Of a stretch of DNA of 64,000 nucleotides, positions 54,859 through 64,000 are shown one piece after another. This stretch comes from Thalassia testudinum (Eukaryota > Streptophyta > Magnoliopsida > Alismatales > Hydrocharitaceae), in NCBI GenBank assembly GCA_037157565.1, contig JAZHRO010000003.1, positions 42,049,001-42,113,000 on the forward strand, given 5' to 3'. Made by a program: the position numbers and the translations under genes. Every line of letters starts with the position of its first letter. Positions within the stretch are counted from its first letter, which is position 1. The notes below the pieces were generated by a model. It was not told the DNA's origin and did no database searches. It saw nothing but the letters and a program-made list of their open reading frames with translations.

Positions 54859-56144
54859 GGAAATGATTTTCAATTTTCTTTTCGCATTTTACACACTTTA
54901 TTATTTTTTAACTTGCTTGATTTCTTGTCTATTGTTTTGCAGGTACCTTGACAAGGAATCTTCAAGTAGTAGATTGGAGTAAAGTGCAATTGAAGACAAC
55001 TGTAAGTGCTCCCCATTCTTCCCCCTCCATAGATTCAAATTCCAATTAATCTAGGTGTTTGCATAAATATTAGGGTTAGTTTGGTTACTTGGATTTCCAC
55101 TCACATTCATCTCAACCACATATAAAAAAAATCAACAAAAAGATATTTCTTGTGGGGTAATTCAACATACACACTACATACACCCACATTCAAGACACTT
55201 AACCTAATTGATTTTCATCTACTCAACTGAATTATGATCTGTGGAACCAGTACACACAAATCAACATATAAAAGAGGAAAAATCAGTCTAGGTTAATCAA
55301 TTTGTGTGCCTAACTTAGTGGTGCAATCTTGGCCAATTGTTTGAGTTGTTTGAGCTGCACCACTTAACCTAAAATCAACTCACCAAGTAGCTTCCCCTTA
55401 GGGTTTTCAATTTCGATTAATATTAGGCACTCCACTTTATTTTTCATTACAAAAGGAAAGTGATATTCACCAATGCTTGAAAATCTGGTTTTCCTCAAGC
55501 TTGATTGAATTAAACCTAATTCTAAACCCTAGAATCTAGTTAAGCAAGATTTGAACCTTAAAATTTACTCATCACAAATAATATTACTTGAAAACCCTGG
55601 TTGTACATACACCTACACAAACTCAATTGATCATTAAGGGCACAACCCATTTTAAGGGCCCACCACATTCCATAAGCACTACAATCCCAGGCCTAAATAA
55701 AACAAGTAGGCGTTGGCCTTAAGGACTGATTCACTCTTCGGGGTACAGTCTGAGATTGTTTACGATTAACCTGCTTGTACTGATCAATTTGATGTCTAGC
55801 TAGGGGAGTAGCGTCAAATGACCATGGTTGGGGGGTACACTAGGAACCAGAGGTGCAAGCCAAAGGAAGAATCTTCTCCCCAGTCCCTCCTTCTAACTGG
55901 TTGGATTGAGCAGACACAAGTAGAGTAAATCGTTTATAATCTTACAGTGGATTTTGAGAGTCTGTAGATCCTTAGGCTACCCCACTTAAAGATAGGCTTA
56001 TTTTGTTGTGCTGCAGGGTTCTTATCCCCATTCCTTCTGACCTTGTCCTAGTTTATGTTGGGAAGGAGGTCATTGAATCCACGATTGGAAGGACCACTAG
56101 AGTATTCTAGGAGGCGTAGATTGGATTTTGGCTAAATTGATCCC
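54859..56144 (+). other. E6 leader
   Basis: Non-coding. The 17-nt motif CACATTCCA-TAA-GCACT is at 55664-55680, about 0.8 kb from the primer site. GCGTCAAATGACCATGG (55817-55833) and the stretch around 55855-55995 align with the E2 leader in reverse. No upstream frame of note. Confidence 0.7.
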
Positions 56145-57818
56145 ATGGCCGATCAACTACCTCCTCTGCCTCAGAATCCACAGGAGGTATTTCAAAGGCA
56201 ACTGGAACAAATGCAGAGAATGTAAGAATGGTTCCAGAGAATGCAAGGCACTCAACCCTTGAAGGATTTTTATGATCCTTCAAATTACGAGGAACGTCCT
56301 GGCATCCAGATTCTTGCCGATGACGTAGAAATCAAGCCCCAGGTGTTAAGCTTGATTAAACATTTCCATGGGCTTAGCTCTGAAGACCCGTTTCAACACT
56401 TGGAGGACTTGACCACTTTGGTCCAGACCACCAAGGAACAAAACGTGAATGAGGAGTAGATGATCATGAGGCTCTTTCCCCACTCTCTTAGGGATAAAGT
56501 CGCTCATTGGTATAGGACTATAGGAAGGCCTATTGCAACTTGGAATGATTTGAAATCAACCTTCCTGAAGAAATTCTTCCCTGTCGGACGTACCAATGCT
56601 TTGAGACAGGCGATTACTACCTTCACCCAGCAGTCGGGGGAGCAGTTTCATGTTGCTTGGGAGCGATTCCAGGACTTATTGCGGAGGTGTCCACACCACA
56701 AGGTGCCGAAATGGCAACTCGTGCAGATCTTCTACTACGGGTTGACTGAGCAACTTAGAAATCACGTGGACGCTTCTTGCAGAGGCATTTTCCTCAACAA
56801 AGATGCAGATAGCACGCACGATTTGTTTGAGGAGATGAGCGAGAATTCGATTGATCATGTCTCCATGGATACTTTTAACTGGTCCCAACAACCCAGATCG
56901 AATGTTAATGAAGTCCACGACTCTCATTCATTCGATATGGAATTGATTTGCAAAAAACTAGATAAGGTGGACTTGGTTACTAAAGGGATGGAGGAGTGGA
57001 TGGCTGCAAATTTAATGAAAAATTCTTGATCCACTCAATCCCAGAATTCGAGATTCCATTCTTCATGAGATCCTTCTGGACGGGAGTTTGTGAATCAACT
57101 TGATGCAGCTCAACCTGTGAGTCAACATTATTTGGAACCCCACGGGTTCCAAACTGGCGTCTTTGATCCCAATTTCTCTGATCCCTCCCTTTCTTTCTCT
57201 CCATCCTCACCCTATGAGGATGTCTATGCTATATAGGAGAATGTTAGGTCCAACCCTTACTCCAATGCTTATAATCTGGGTTGGAGAAACCACCCTAACT
57301 TCTCTTGGAAAAACCCAGGGTAGCAGACCCAATTTCGACCCAGCAATTATGCTCCACAAAGACCAATGGGTCAGGGTCATTTTTACACTCAGCTACCCCT
57401 GAATCAGGTCAATCAACCATCTTGGAATGCCCATCAACCTGCAGGGCAGGCTAATTTGAACCGACAGATGGTAGAAATGCAAGGATCTATGCTCCAGCTC
57501 ATGTAGCAAATGAAAACCTCGCTGGACAACTTGCAAAATGGGTTCATTGCTAATTCTCGTCAACCCAGATCTCTACCATCTCAACCTGTACCCAACCTGC
57601 ATAATATCCAAAATTCAGGCAATCATGCCCATGGGTACGAGAATCAGAGGGACCCATACACACATGCTCATGTGGTTGAGCAAGGTCCTTCCTCTTCTGC
57701 TTCTTCCTCAAATCAAAGGTTTTTGGCTAATGAAGCCCCTCCAATCTTTCCTACCCCTCCCCAAGACCCAAACCCGTATGCATCTGCTAATTCAGTTAAT
57801 TTGAGCAGTGGAAAATAA
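56145..57818 (+). pseudogene. E6 Gag (core and spacer), one frame with stops
   Basis: ATG 56145 (MADQLPPLPQNP). Stops at 56223 (TAA) and 56457 (TAG) break the N-terminus. The Gag domain reads VLSLIKHFHGLSSEDPFQHL, MRLFPHSLRDKVAHWYRTIG, FLKKFFPVGRTNALRQAITT, FHVAWERFQDLLRRCPHHKV and QIFYYGLTE. A stop at 57027 precedes the spacer in the same frame, with YNLGWRNHPNFSW (the Athila knuckle substitute), stops at 57234, 57321 and 57504, a helix (LNRQMVEMQGSMLQL, QMKTSLDNLQNGF) and a Ser/Pro/Asn-rich part to 57816. It forms the particle in active relatives. It is the closest homologue of E4 Gag, and its spacer is the likely source of the E2/E3/E5 ORFs. Confidence 0.88.
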
Positions 57819-59042
57819 ACTCAAGATCCACAACTTCATTGTTCTAATCCTGGAAAGTTTGAGGAGAGAAAGGAGAGCTTCGAAGAAGAAATCAAGGCTT
57901 AGGAACCTGATTCCAAAGATCTGACTCATGTTCCTTTTCCTGAGGCCTTGATTAAACCTAGGAAGAAGAAGCCTGTTGATAGTAATGAGGAGCTCTTGAA
58001 TATATTCAAGAATGTCGAGAGCAATATCCCGCTCCTCTACGCTATCAAACACATACTGGTTTACGCTAAATTTTTGAAGGATTTATGCACATAGAAGCGT
58101 AAGTCGAGGGAATCTGTTCTGAGGAAGGTGGTACTCTCTGAGTGGGCTAGTTCTGTTATCCTGCATCACCTTCCTCAGAAAAAGAAAGATCTAGGTGCTC
58201 CTTTGATTTCTTGTTTCATCGAAGATTACACTTTTGATAGAGCACTTTTGGATCTAGGTGCATCTATTAACCTAATTCTAACTTCTCTTTACGAGAAATT
58301 CGGATTAGGTGAACTTTGGCTGACTTCAGTAATGCTGCAGTTAGCAGACCGTTTGGTCACAAATCTGCGAGACGTTATTGAAGATGTTATTGTTAAGGTT
58401 AAGGATTTCTATTTTCCTGTAGACTTCCTTGTCCTTGACATGGATGTACCTAAAAATCTTAGGAACACGCCCATCATTCTGGGGCATCTGTTCCTAGCTA
58501 CCGCAAAGGCCAATATCAACTGTGAAAGCGGTAGCATGGAAATCACCTTTAGGGATCAGAAATTGAAATTGGATATTTATAAGGTGATTAACAAATTTAA
58601 TGATTGTGGATTTATAGAGGAACTTAAGGAAAATAGTTTGAATATTGAAACTTGTATGGCGGTTTCTGCAATTGAAAGTTCCTCCTATTGTGAAAGATCT
58701 GAACTACAACCATCTATGGCAAACCCACCATATTCTGAAGAGGTTATTGATTTTATTCACTTTCAACCTCTTCCACTTGATGAATCTTCATCAGCATCAT
58801 CCTTACCTTCAATCCAAAACCCGCTCCAGCTTGAACTGAAACCATTGCCTGAGAATTTGAACTATCAGTTTTTGGGACCTCAAAAGATGCTCCCTCTTAT
58901 TATCAGTGCCAGATTAACTAAGGAGCAGGAGATTAAATTGATCAAGGTCCTAAAGGCACACAAGGAGGCAATTGGTTGGACCATTCATGACCTTAGGGGG
59001 ATCGAGCCATCTTATTGCAATCACGGAATATTTTTGGAAGAT
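57819..59042 (+). pseudogene. E6 protease and start of RT
   Basis: In frame with gag. Stops at 57900 and 58092 precede an open 310-codon stretch (58128-59060). LISCFIEDYTFDRALLDLGA carries the catalytic Asp (residue 42 of that stretch), with SINLI after it. FPVDFLVLDMDVP and IILGHLFLATAKANINCESG complete the protease; GRP is changed to GHL. The connection to RT, KLIKVLKAHKEAIGWTIHDL then GIEPSYCNHGIFLED, is intact up to the LINE fragment that shifts the frame at 59043. In active elements the protease matures Gag and Pol. Confidence 0.85.
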
Positions 59043-59095
59043 TCCGGACAGCTATCGTAAGACGATAGCTCTCCTTTCTGTTTCAAAAAAAAAAA
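59043..59095 (+). mobile_element. 53-bp 5'-truncated LINE tail inserted in E6 pol
   Basis: A perfect 17-bp duplication, GAATATTTTTGGAAGAT, flanks it (59026-59042 and 59096-59112). The insert has a stem-loop (AGCTATCG, loop TAAGA, CGATAGCT), CTGTTTC and 11 A, the same layout as the 3' end of the LINE at 4751. The 70 added bases explain the one-base frame shift between protease and RT. Confidence 0.85.
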
Positions 59096-60581
59096 GAATA
59101 TTTTTGGAAGATGGATCCTACCCTTCTCGCCAAATGCAGAGGAGATTAAACCTAAATATACGAGAACTAGTCAAGAAGGAAATTATCAAGTGGCTCGATG
59201 TAGGAATCATTTATCCGATCTCTGATAATCCTTGGGTAAGTCCCATGCAAATTGTTCCCAAGAAAGCTGGGATTACTGTTGTGACTAACGAGAAAGGAGA
59301 ATCTAACACAACTCACTTAGCTTCCTCTTGGAGTGTTTGTATTGATTACAGGAAGTTGAACACAACCACGAAAAAGGATCATTTCCCTTTGCCCTTTATC
59401 GATTAAATCCTTGAAAGATTAGCTGGGCAGAAGTACTTCTGTTTCCTTGACGGTTACTTGAGATACAATCAAGTCCCTATCCATCACGAGGATAAAAAAA
59501 AAATGACTTTCACCTGTCCCTACGGAACCTTTGTTTTCTGTAGGATCCCATTCTGCTTATGCAATGCACCTGTGACTTTTCAAAGGTGCATGCTGGCCAT
59601 ATTCTTTGACATGGTGGGAGAGTTTATGGAAATCTTCATGGACGATTTCTCTATTTTCGGAGAATCGTTTGATTCTTGTTTGGCTAATCTTAAAATGATT
59701 CTTAAAAGATGCATAAAAATAAGACTGGTCCTTAGCTGGGAAAAGAGTCATTTCATGACACAAGAAGGATCGTCATGGGTCATGTAATCTCTAAACGGGG
59801 TATCGAAGTTGACAAGGCTAAGGTTGATGCTATCTCTAAACTTCCTCCTCCCACATCTGTCAAACAAATTCGATCATTTCTTGGTCATGTGGGATTCTAT
59901 AGAAGGTTCATCAAGGACTTTTCTAAGGTTGCTCGCCCTCTGAGCAACCTTCTCGCCAAAGATACACCATTTGATTTCAACGAATCATGTCGTAAGGCAT
60001 TTGATTTTCTTAAAATAGCAGTCACTTGTGCTCCAATGTTGCAACCACCGATTTGGACAACCCCATTTGAGATCATGACCGATGCTTCTAATTACGTGGT
60101 CCAGGCTGTTTTGGGTCAGAAGATTGACAGGAAGCCCTCTGTCATCTACTATGCTAGTAAAACTCTGGACGAGGCCTAGAGGAATTACATTGTTACTGAG
60201 AAGGAATTACTAACAATAGTATTTGCTTTGGAGAAATTCGGGGCTTATCTCTTAGGGTCTCATGTCATAATTTATACCGACCACTCAACCTTGAGACATC
60301 TCTTGGCCGAAAAGGATGCCAAACCCTGGTTTATTCAATGGATTCCTCTGCTTCAAGAATTTGATCTTGAAATCAAGGATAAATTAGGGGCACAGAATGT
60401 AGTGGCGGATCATCTTTCGAGACTCCTGAGTGATTCTTCTCATCCGAATATTCCTATTGTTGATACTTTTCCGGATGAAACTATCTTTACAATTTCAGGT
60501 GTCCAAACTCCATGGTTTGCAGACATCATAAACTATTTGGCCGTTGGTCAAATCCCTCAAGATTGGACCAAGAAATAATGA
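59096..60581 (+). pseudogene. E6 reverse transcriptase and RNase H
   Basis: RT begins SRQMQRRLNLNIRELVKKEI, with GIIYPISDNPWVSPMQIVPK, VCIDYRKLN (stop at 59404) and FLDGYLRYNQVPIHHED. GTFVFCRIPFCLCNAPVTFQ leads to the catalytic MDDFSIFG (59638-59661). A one-base loss near 59770 shifts the frame; GHVISKRGIEVDKAKVDAI, PPTSVKQIRSFLGHVGFYRR is the thumb. RNase H: FEIMTDASNYVVQAVLGQ, stop 60177, ELLTIVFALEKFGAYLLGS, IIYTDHSTLRHLL and NVVADHLSRL. The RNase H first Asp (DAS) and the TDHS Asp are kept. Stops at 60576 and 60579 end the segment. Active relatives would copy the RNA here. Confidence 0.88.
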
Positions 60582-61784
60582 GATAGACTCAAATTTGAGG
60601 CCAAATACTACTTCTGGGAGGACTCTGAACTGTATCGCATCGACTCTGATCAAATTATTCGTCGATGTGTTCCGGAAGGTGAATTCAAAAGTATACTCGA
60701 CTTCTGCCATGCATCTGCGTGTGGTGGACATTTCTCCAGGAAAAAGACGACTGCAAAAATTTTGCAATCTGGATTCTTTTGGCCGTTTTTATTCAAGGAT
60801 GCCTAGGAATTCTCGAGGTCGTGTTCCCGATGCCAGGCACTTGGGAGCATAACCAAGAGAGACATGATGCCCCTAAACCTGATTCTTCCCATCGAAATCT
60901 TCGATGTTTGGGGCATCGATTTTATGGGACCTTTCCTCCCTTCATTTGGACATCAGTACATTTACGTGTCCAAATGGATTGAGGCCATTCCCACCCAAAC
61001 CAATGACCACAAGGTGGTCATTGATTTCGTCAAGAAGAGCATCTTCAGCCAGTTCGGGATTCTGAGGGCCATCATCAGCGATGGTGGTTCTCACTTCACT
61101 AATGCCCAATTTCATAATTTACTGGCAAAATACAGGGTAAATCACAGAATCTCCACACCTTACCATCCCCAAACGAATGGATAGGCTGAGATCTCCAATC
61201 GGGAGATCAAGAATATTCTTCAGAAAATGGTTAGGCCTGATCGTAAAGACTGGACTCAAAAGCTTGAGGAAGCTCTTTGGTCCTACTGTACGACGTACAA
61301 AACACCTATCGGCATGTCACCATTTCTTCTAGTGTATAGAAAGGCATGCCATTTACCCATAGAAATTGAACATAGGGCATTCTAGGCAATCAAGCAGTGC
61401 AATATGGATTTAAGTTTAGCCAAAAAGACCAGGAAACTCCAACTATCTAAGTTGGAGGAGCTTAGAATTGATGTGTACGAGAATGGCAAGATCTACAAGT
61501 CTCGAACCAAAGCTCTTCATGACCAATTGATATCCCGCAAAAGCTTTGAGCCAAATCAGAAGGTTTGGCTCTTCGATTCTCGACTTAAGCGCTTTCCCAG
61601 TAAACTTAAGTCAAAATGGAATGGCTCGTTCATCATCGATCAGATTTTTCCAAACGGAGCCATTCAGATTTCTAACCCAAGGATGGGTAATTCATTCAAA
61701 GTCGACAGTCAACGTCTAAAGCCTTTTATTGACCGTATTGTTCCAGAACCCATCTTAGACACGGTTGCCCTCATCATGTTGTGA
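60582..61784 (+). pseudogene. E6 integrase
   Basis: Same frame as RNase H. The zinc-binding part reads CHASACGGHFS...FSRSCSRCQ (60708-60830) with a stop at 60804. Catalytic core: first Asp in FDVWGIDFMGPF, second in IISDGGSHF, and Glu in SNREIK, just after a stop (61182) that replaces the usual Gln of NGQAE. A stop at 61383 stands for a Trp codon. The C-terminal domain (KVWLFDSRLKRFPSKLKSKW, GSFIIDQIFPNGAI) ends at 61782. No chromodomain, as expected for Athila. All three catalytic residues remain, but stops prevent expression. In active relatives it joins element DNA to the host chromosome. Confidence 0.88.
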
Positions 61785-63180
61785 TCTCTTTGGCTAGACT
61801 TCGCCTAGCTAGAGACATTAAACTCAACAGATGTACAGTCTGACTCAGAGCTAACCTGAGCATCATATTCAAGTGATATCTTCTACATTCCACCTTCCGT
61901 TCATGTCTTTTATTCTCAATGAGGACATTGCATCAGCTAGGCATGGGGGGGTGGATTCATTTTTGAATCAATTTTCAACTCTGTGGAATTCTTGTAAATT
62001 TTACTTGTTTTCTTATATATACATAAAAAAAAATTGAATTAGGAAGAAATACTTAGGCATTAGGACTTTTCAATCTTAGAAAATATTACAGTAGGATCTG
62101 AACACTACGACCCTTTAGGTCTTTGGGCTTAATCATCCCGGGTATCCACTAAAATGTGGAGTTGTGTATCGAGTCCTTGCCATCCTGAATTCTATTTCAA
62201 TTTTATTAAATAAGTTTGGGTGATAAGTATACGACTTATCAACTCGCCCTTTGATTTGCGGGAACTTTAAGTCTAAAGAATCTACACACTATTTGTCACC
62301 GACTCGTTGTTCGACGGTTTTAACGAAAATTGGGTAGCTAATGAACCTTTTAGGGTGGTATGGCTAGCAAGTTATCGTGGGTAACAGCCCATAGGTTGGT
62401 TGTCCAGAGCCCAGCCACTGGACCATTCATTTCCTGCTGCCTTCAAGTAAATCTTAGATCAGGGAAGCCACCTACTTAAAAAAAATAAGGAAAAGAAAGT
62501 CCAAAAAGAAAAGAAAAAAAATAGAGAAAAAAAAGAAAAAGAAAAGGAGAAAAAAAGAAAACAAAAAAAATAAGCCACACTTCACCGCATGAGTATGGCT
62601 GGCAAGTTATCATGGATAACAGCCCATTGGTAGGTTGTTCAGAACCCAGCTCAAGAAATGCACCTCAAATTCCTAAAACACTTTGGAAGAAGTGAAGTAG
62701 AATAAGCCAGGGAGATATACACTGAATTCACCCATGTGTTGACCCCATAAAAAGAAAAGTAGGGAGAAAGCTACCGGTCGTATAGATACACCTCTAGGAA
62801 AAATTCCTTTTAAGGTTACCTAGGGGCGCAGAAACCCAAAGTCCATTTTGATTGCCGATCAAAGAGTCTATCACTTTCTCAAAAAGATGCTTAGAACTTA
62901 AGGTTCTCATCAAGTCTTGGGTGGGTTGAGTGGCCGTAGAAAGCCATTCTGTAACCCTAAACTCAAAAATCCAAAAAAATTAGAAAAGAAGAAAAAAAAG
63001 AGAAAAAAGAGATCTTTCTTTGAATAAGGCGAGGGCTTAAGGCGGTCTACATTTTGGCAGATACCAAGGCACTATTGTGTCTTTGAAAGTTTAGGTCCTA
63101 AGTAAAAATTTTTTATTGTTGAAAATGATTTGTGCCTGAGTAATCCAACCTAATTCTTTTATAAATAGTATGTAGCTTTT
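61785..63180 (+). other. E6 3' untranslated region
   Basis: Immediately downstream of pol is the second polypurine motif (61917-61956, CAATGAGGACATTGCATCA...AGGCATGGGGGGGTGGA). Then come a 60-bp direct repeat (62355-62420 and 62592-62652) around a 95-bp purine tract (62476-62571) and another purine block (62960-63020). I looked for an env-like frame between pol and the 3' LTR and found none. Confidence 0.75.
62355..62652 (+). repeat. Paired structured repeats flanking a purine tract in E6 3' UTR
   Basis: Both copies carry GTATGGCT(A/G)GCAAGTTATC, then GTAAC or ATAAC, AGCCCAT(A/T)GGT and a CCCAGC-type end. Each can fold as an outer GGCTGG/CCAGCC-type stem around an inner GTTATC/GATAAC-type hairpin. 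E2 has both copies and the tract in the same order on its own strand. Confidence 0.65.
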
Positions 63181-63213
63181 GCTAGGGACTAGCAAAAGAT
63201 ATGCATGGGGGTG
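63181..63213 (+). other. E6 3' polypurine tract
   Basis: GCTAGGGACTAGC, a 13-base palindrome around GGA, is followed by AAAAGATATGCATGGGGGTG and the LTR start TGATGTGC. Confidence 0.88.
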
Positions 63214-64000
63214 TGATGTGCATACATCTAAATAGCCAAAAATGTCTATTAATGCATGTGCTTTGTGTCATATTAGCATAATACATTGTAAATATTGCAT
63301 AACAAGCATAATCATGCATTTAGGTCAAGTTGTATAGATTGTATAGTAATTGTCTCCTTTTATGGTCAGGGACAGGGCAACTTTTTATTGGGGCCTCAGA
63401 TCGAAGATCCAACCGTATGGATCTAATCAGGGCGACGATTGGAGTTCAACAACTCCAAGATCGCTTTGATCGGACATCCGTAGCACCAGATAGAGACTGA
63501 GGAAGCCTAAAGATCAAGGGTCAAGATGGTGCCAATCCACACTTCAGACGACAAATCCGATCGCATGGATGGGTTCAGATCGATGATTGCAGCCTAACAA
63601 CGTGAAAATCAATCCAATCCGACATCTGTGGCACCATCTACAACACACAGAAGATGGACGGCCAAGATGGCGCCATGTGGTGCCATCTCAGCCGCTTAAT
63701 CGGCCTTATGGACCTGTAGCTGCACTTCTGAAGGCAAAGGCACAGGCGATCTAGGTCGTTGGATCATGATCCAACGGCCACAGTCGCACGTGCCTAATTC
63801 CTAAGCGAGACAAAGAAGAGGCCATAGCACATTGGTCATGGCACGCTCGTGAGGCAGAGGCCGCAGGATCGAATCCTCGCAACCTCAAATTGAGGTGAAC
63901 GCATGAGGCGCATTCAATTCAGTCATTCAATGCAGATCATGTGCGCGAGGAATGGGAGACATGGCGCAACAGATGTGTGCAGTTCATGCATGTTTGATCC
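63214..64000 (+). repeat. 3' LTR of E6 (first 787 bp, cut by window end)
   Basis: Aligns with 53098 onwards with many transitions. Preserves a perfect 20-base palindrome CGTTGGATCATGATCCAACG (63757-63776), a U3 stem-loop (63431-63464) and tRNA-like boxes (63825-63876), all damaged in the 5' LTR. Confidence 0.88.

Larger units (their letters stand above)
53098..64000 (+). mobile_element. E6, Athila-like element with complete but inactivated gag-pol
   Basis: 5' LTR 53098-54837, primer site 54841, leader, gag from 56145, protease, RT, RNase H, integrase to 61784, a 1.4-kb 3' UTR, polypurine tract, and a 3' LTR from 63214 that runs off the window. Gag-protease share one frame, RT starts one base out because of a LINE fragment (70 added bases), and RT thumb to integrase is shifted back by a one-base loss near 59770. 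At least 15 stops lie in these frames. The two LTRs differ often, mainly by transitions, so the copy is old. Confidence 0.93.

Noticed and set aside
61785..63213. An env-like ORF between pol and the 3' LTR of E6
   Set aside because: Some Athila elements have one, but here the region is purine-rich, repeat-containing and closed in all frames beyond short stretches.
1..64000. CRISPR arrays, bacterial operons, origins or terminators
   Set aside because: The content is entirely plant-type retroelements; no repeat-spacer array or operon-like gene order was seen.

Overview
The window looks like heterochromatic, repeat-dense nuclear DNA of a flowering plant. I find no host protein-coding gene, no rRNA gene and no credible functional tRNA gene. 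About 95% of it can be assigned to transposable elements: LTR retrotransposons with the tRNA-Asp-type primer site (TGGCGCCGTTGCCGGGGA) and Gag/protease/integrase of the Athila branch of Ty3/gypsy, one SIRE-like Ty1/copia element, and one plant L1-type LINE. The species cannot be named from this sequence.

Layout, left half (1-27530). An old copia element on the + strand is the substrate. It is split by E1 (5' LTR and primer site at 186-1923, - strand, rest off the left edge), by E2 (3368-16016, - strand), whose left LTR carries a LINE (4751-9813, - strand), and by E3 (17958-25889, - strand, target duplication AAGGA). The copia pieces are LTR remnant + gag (1924-3367), gag end + protease + integrase (16017-17957) and RT + RNase H (25890-27530). 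All are riddled with stops.

Layout, right half (27531-64000). A poorly resolved tract with promoter-like and LTR-end-like sequence (28021-29634 and 51978-53097) is split by E4 (29635-51977, - strand, target duplication GCTGT). E4 holds E5 (30790-40105, + strand, target duplication TATAT) inside its left LTR, and a solo LTR of the E1 family (47413-49098, + strand) inside its leader. E6 (53098 to beyond 64000, + strand) is the only element with a full gag-protease-RT-RNase H-integrase set, but it is broken by stops, a 1-base shift and a 53-bp LINE fragment.

How the parts relate. E2, E3, E4 and E5 lack reverse transcriptase and integrase, yet they keep the same primer site, a nearly identical 3' polypurine tract, and a second polypurine motif about 1.1-1.4 kb upstream of it. 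They are best read as non-autonomous passengers mobilised by E6-like autonomous relatives. E5 is the youngest by LTR identity although it is non-autonomous. The most unusual signals are tRNA-like (A box/B box) modules inside the U3 of E1, E2, E6 and the solo LTR, the second polypurine motif in five elements, a 17-nt leader motif in four elements, Tyr/Gln-rich-helix-acidic ORFs replacing the Gag core in E2/E3/E5, a helically phased AGCT array in the E5 LTR, and a LINE 3' stem-loop with covarying base pairs. Names E1-E6 are used only within this annotation.
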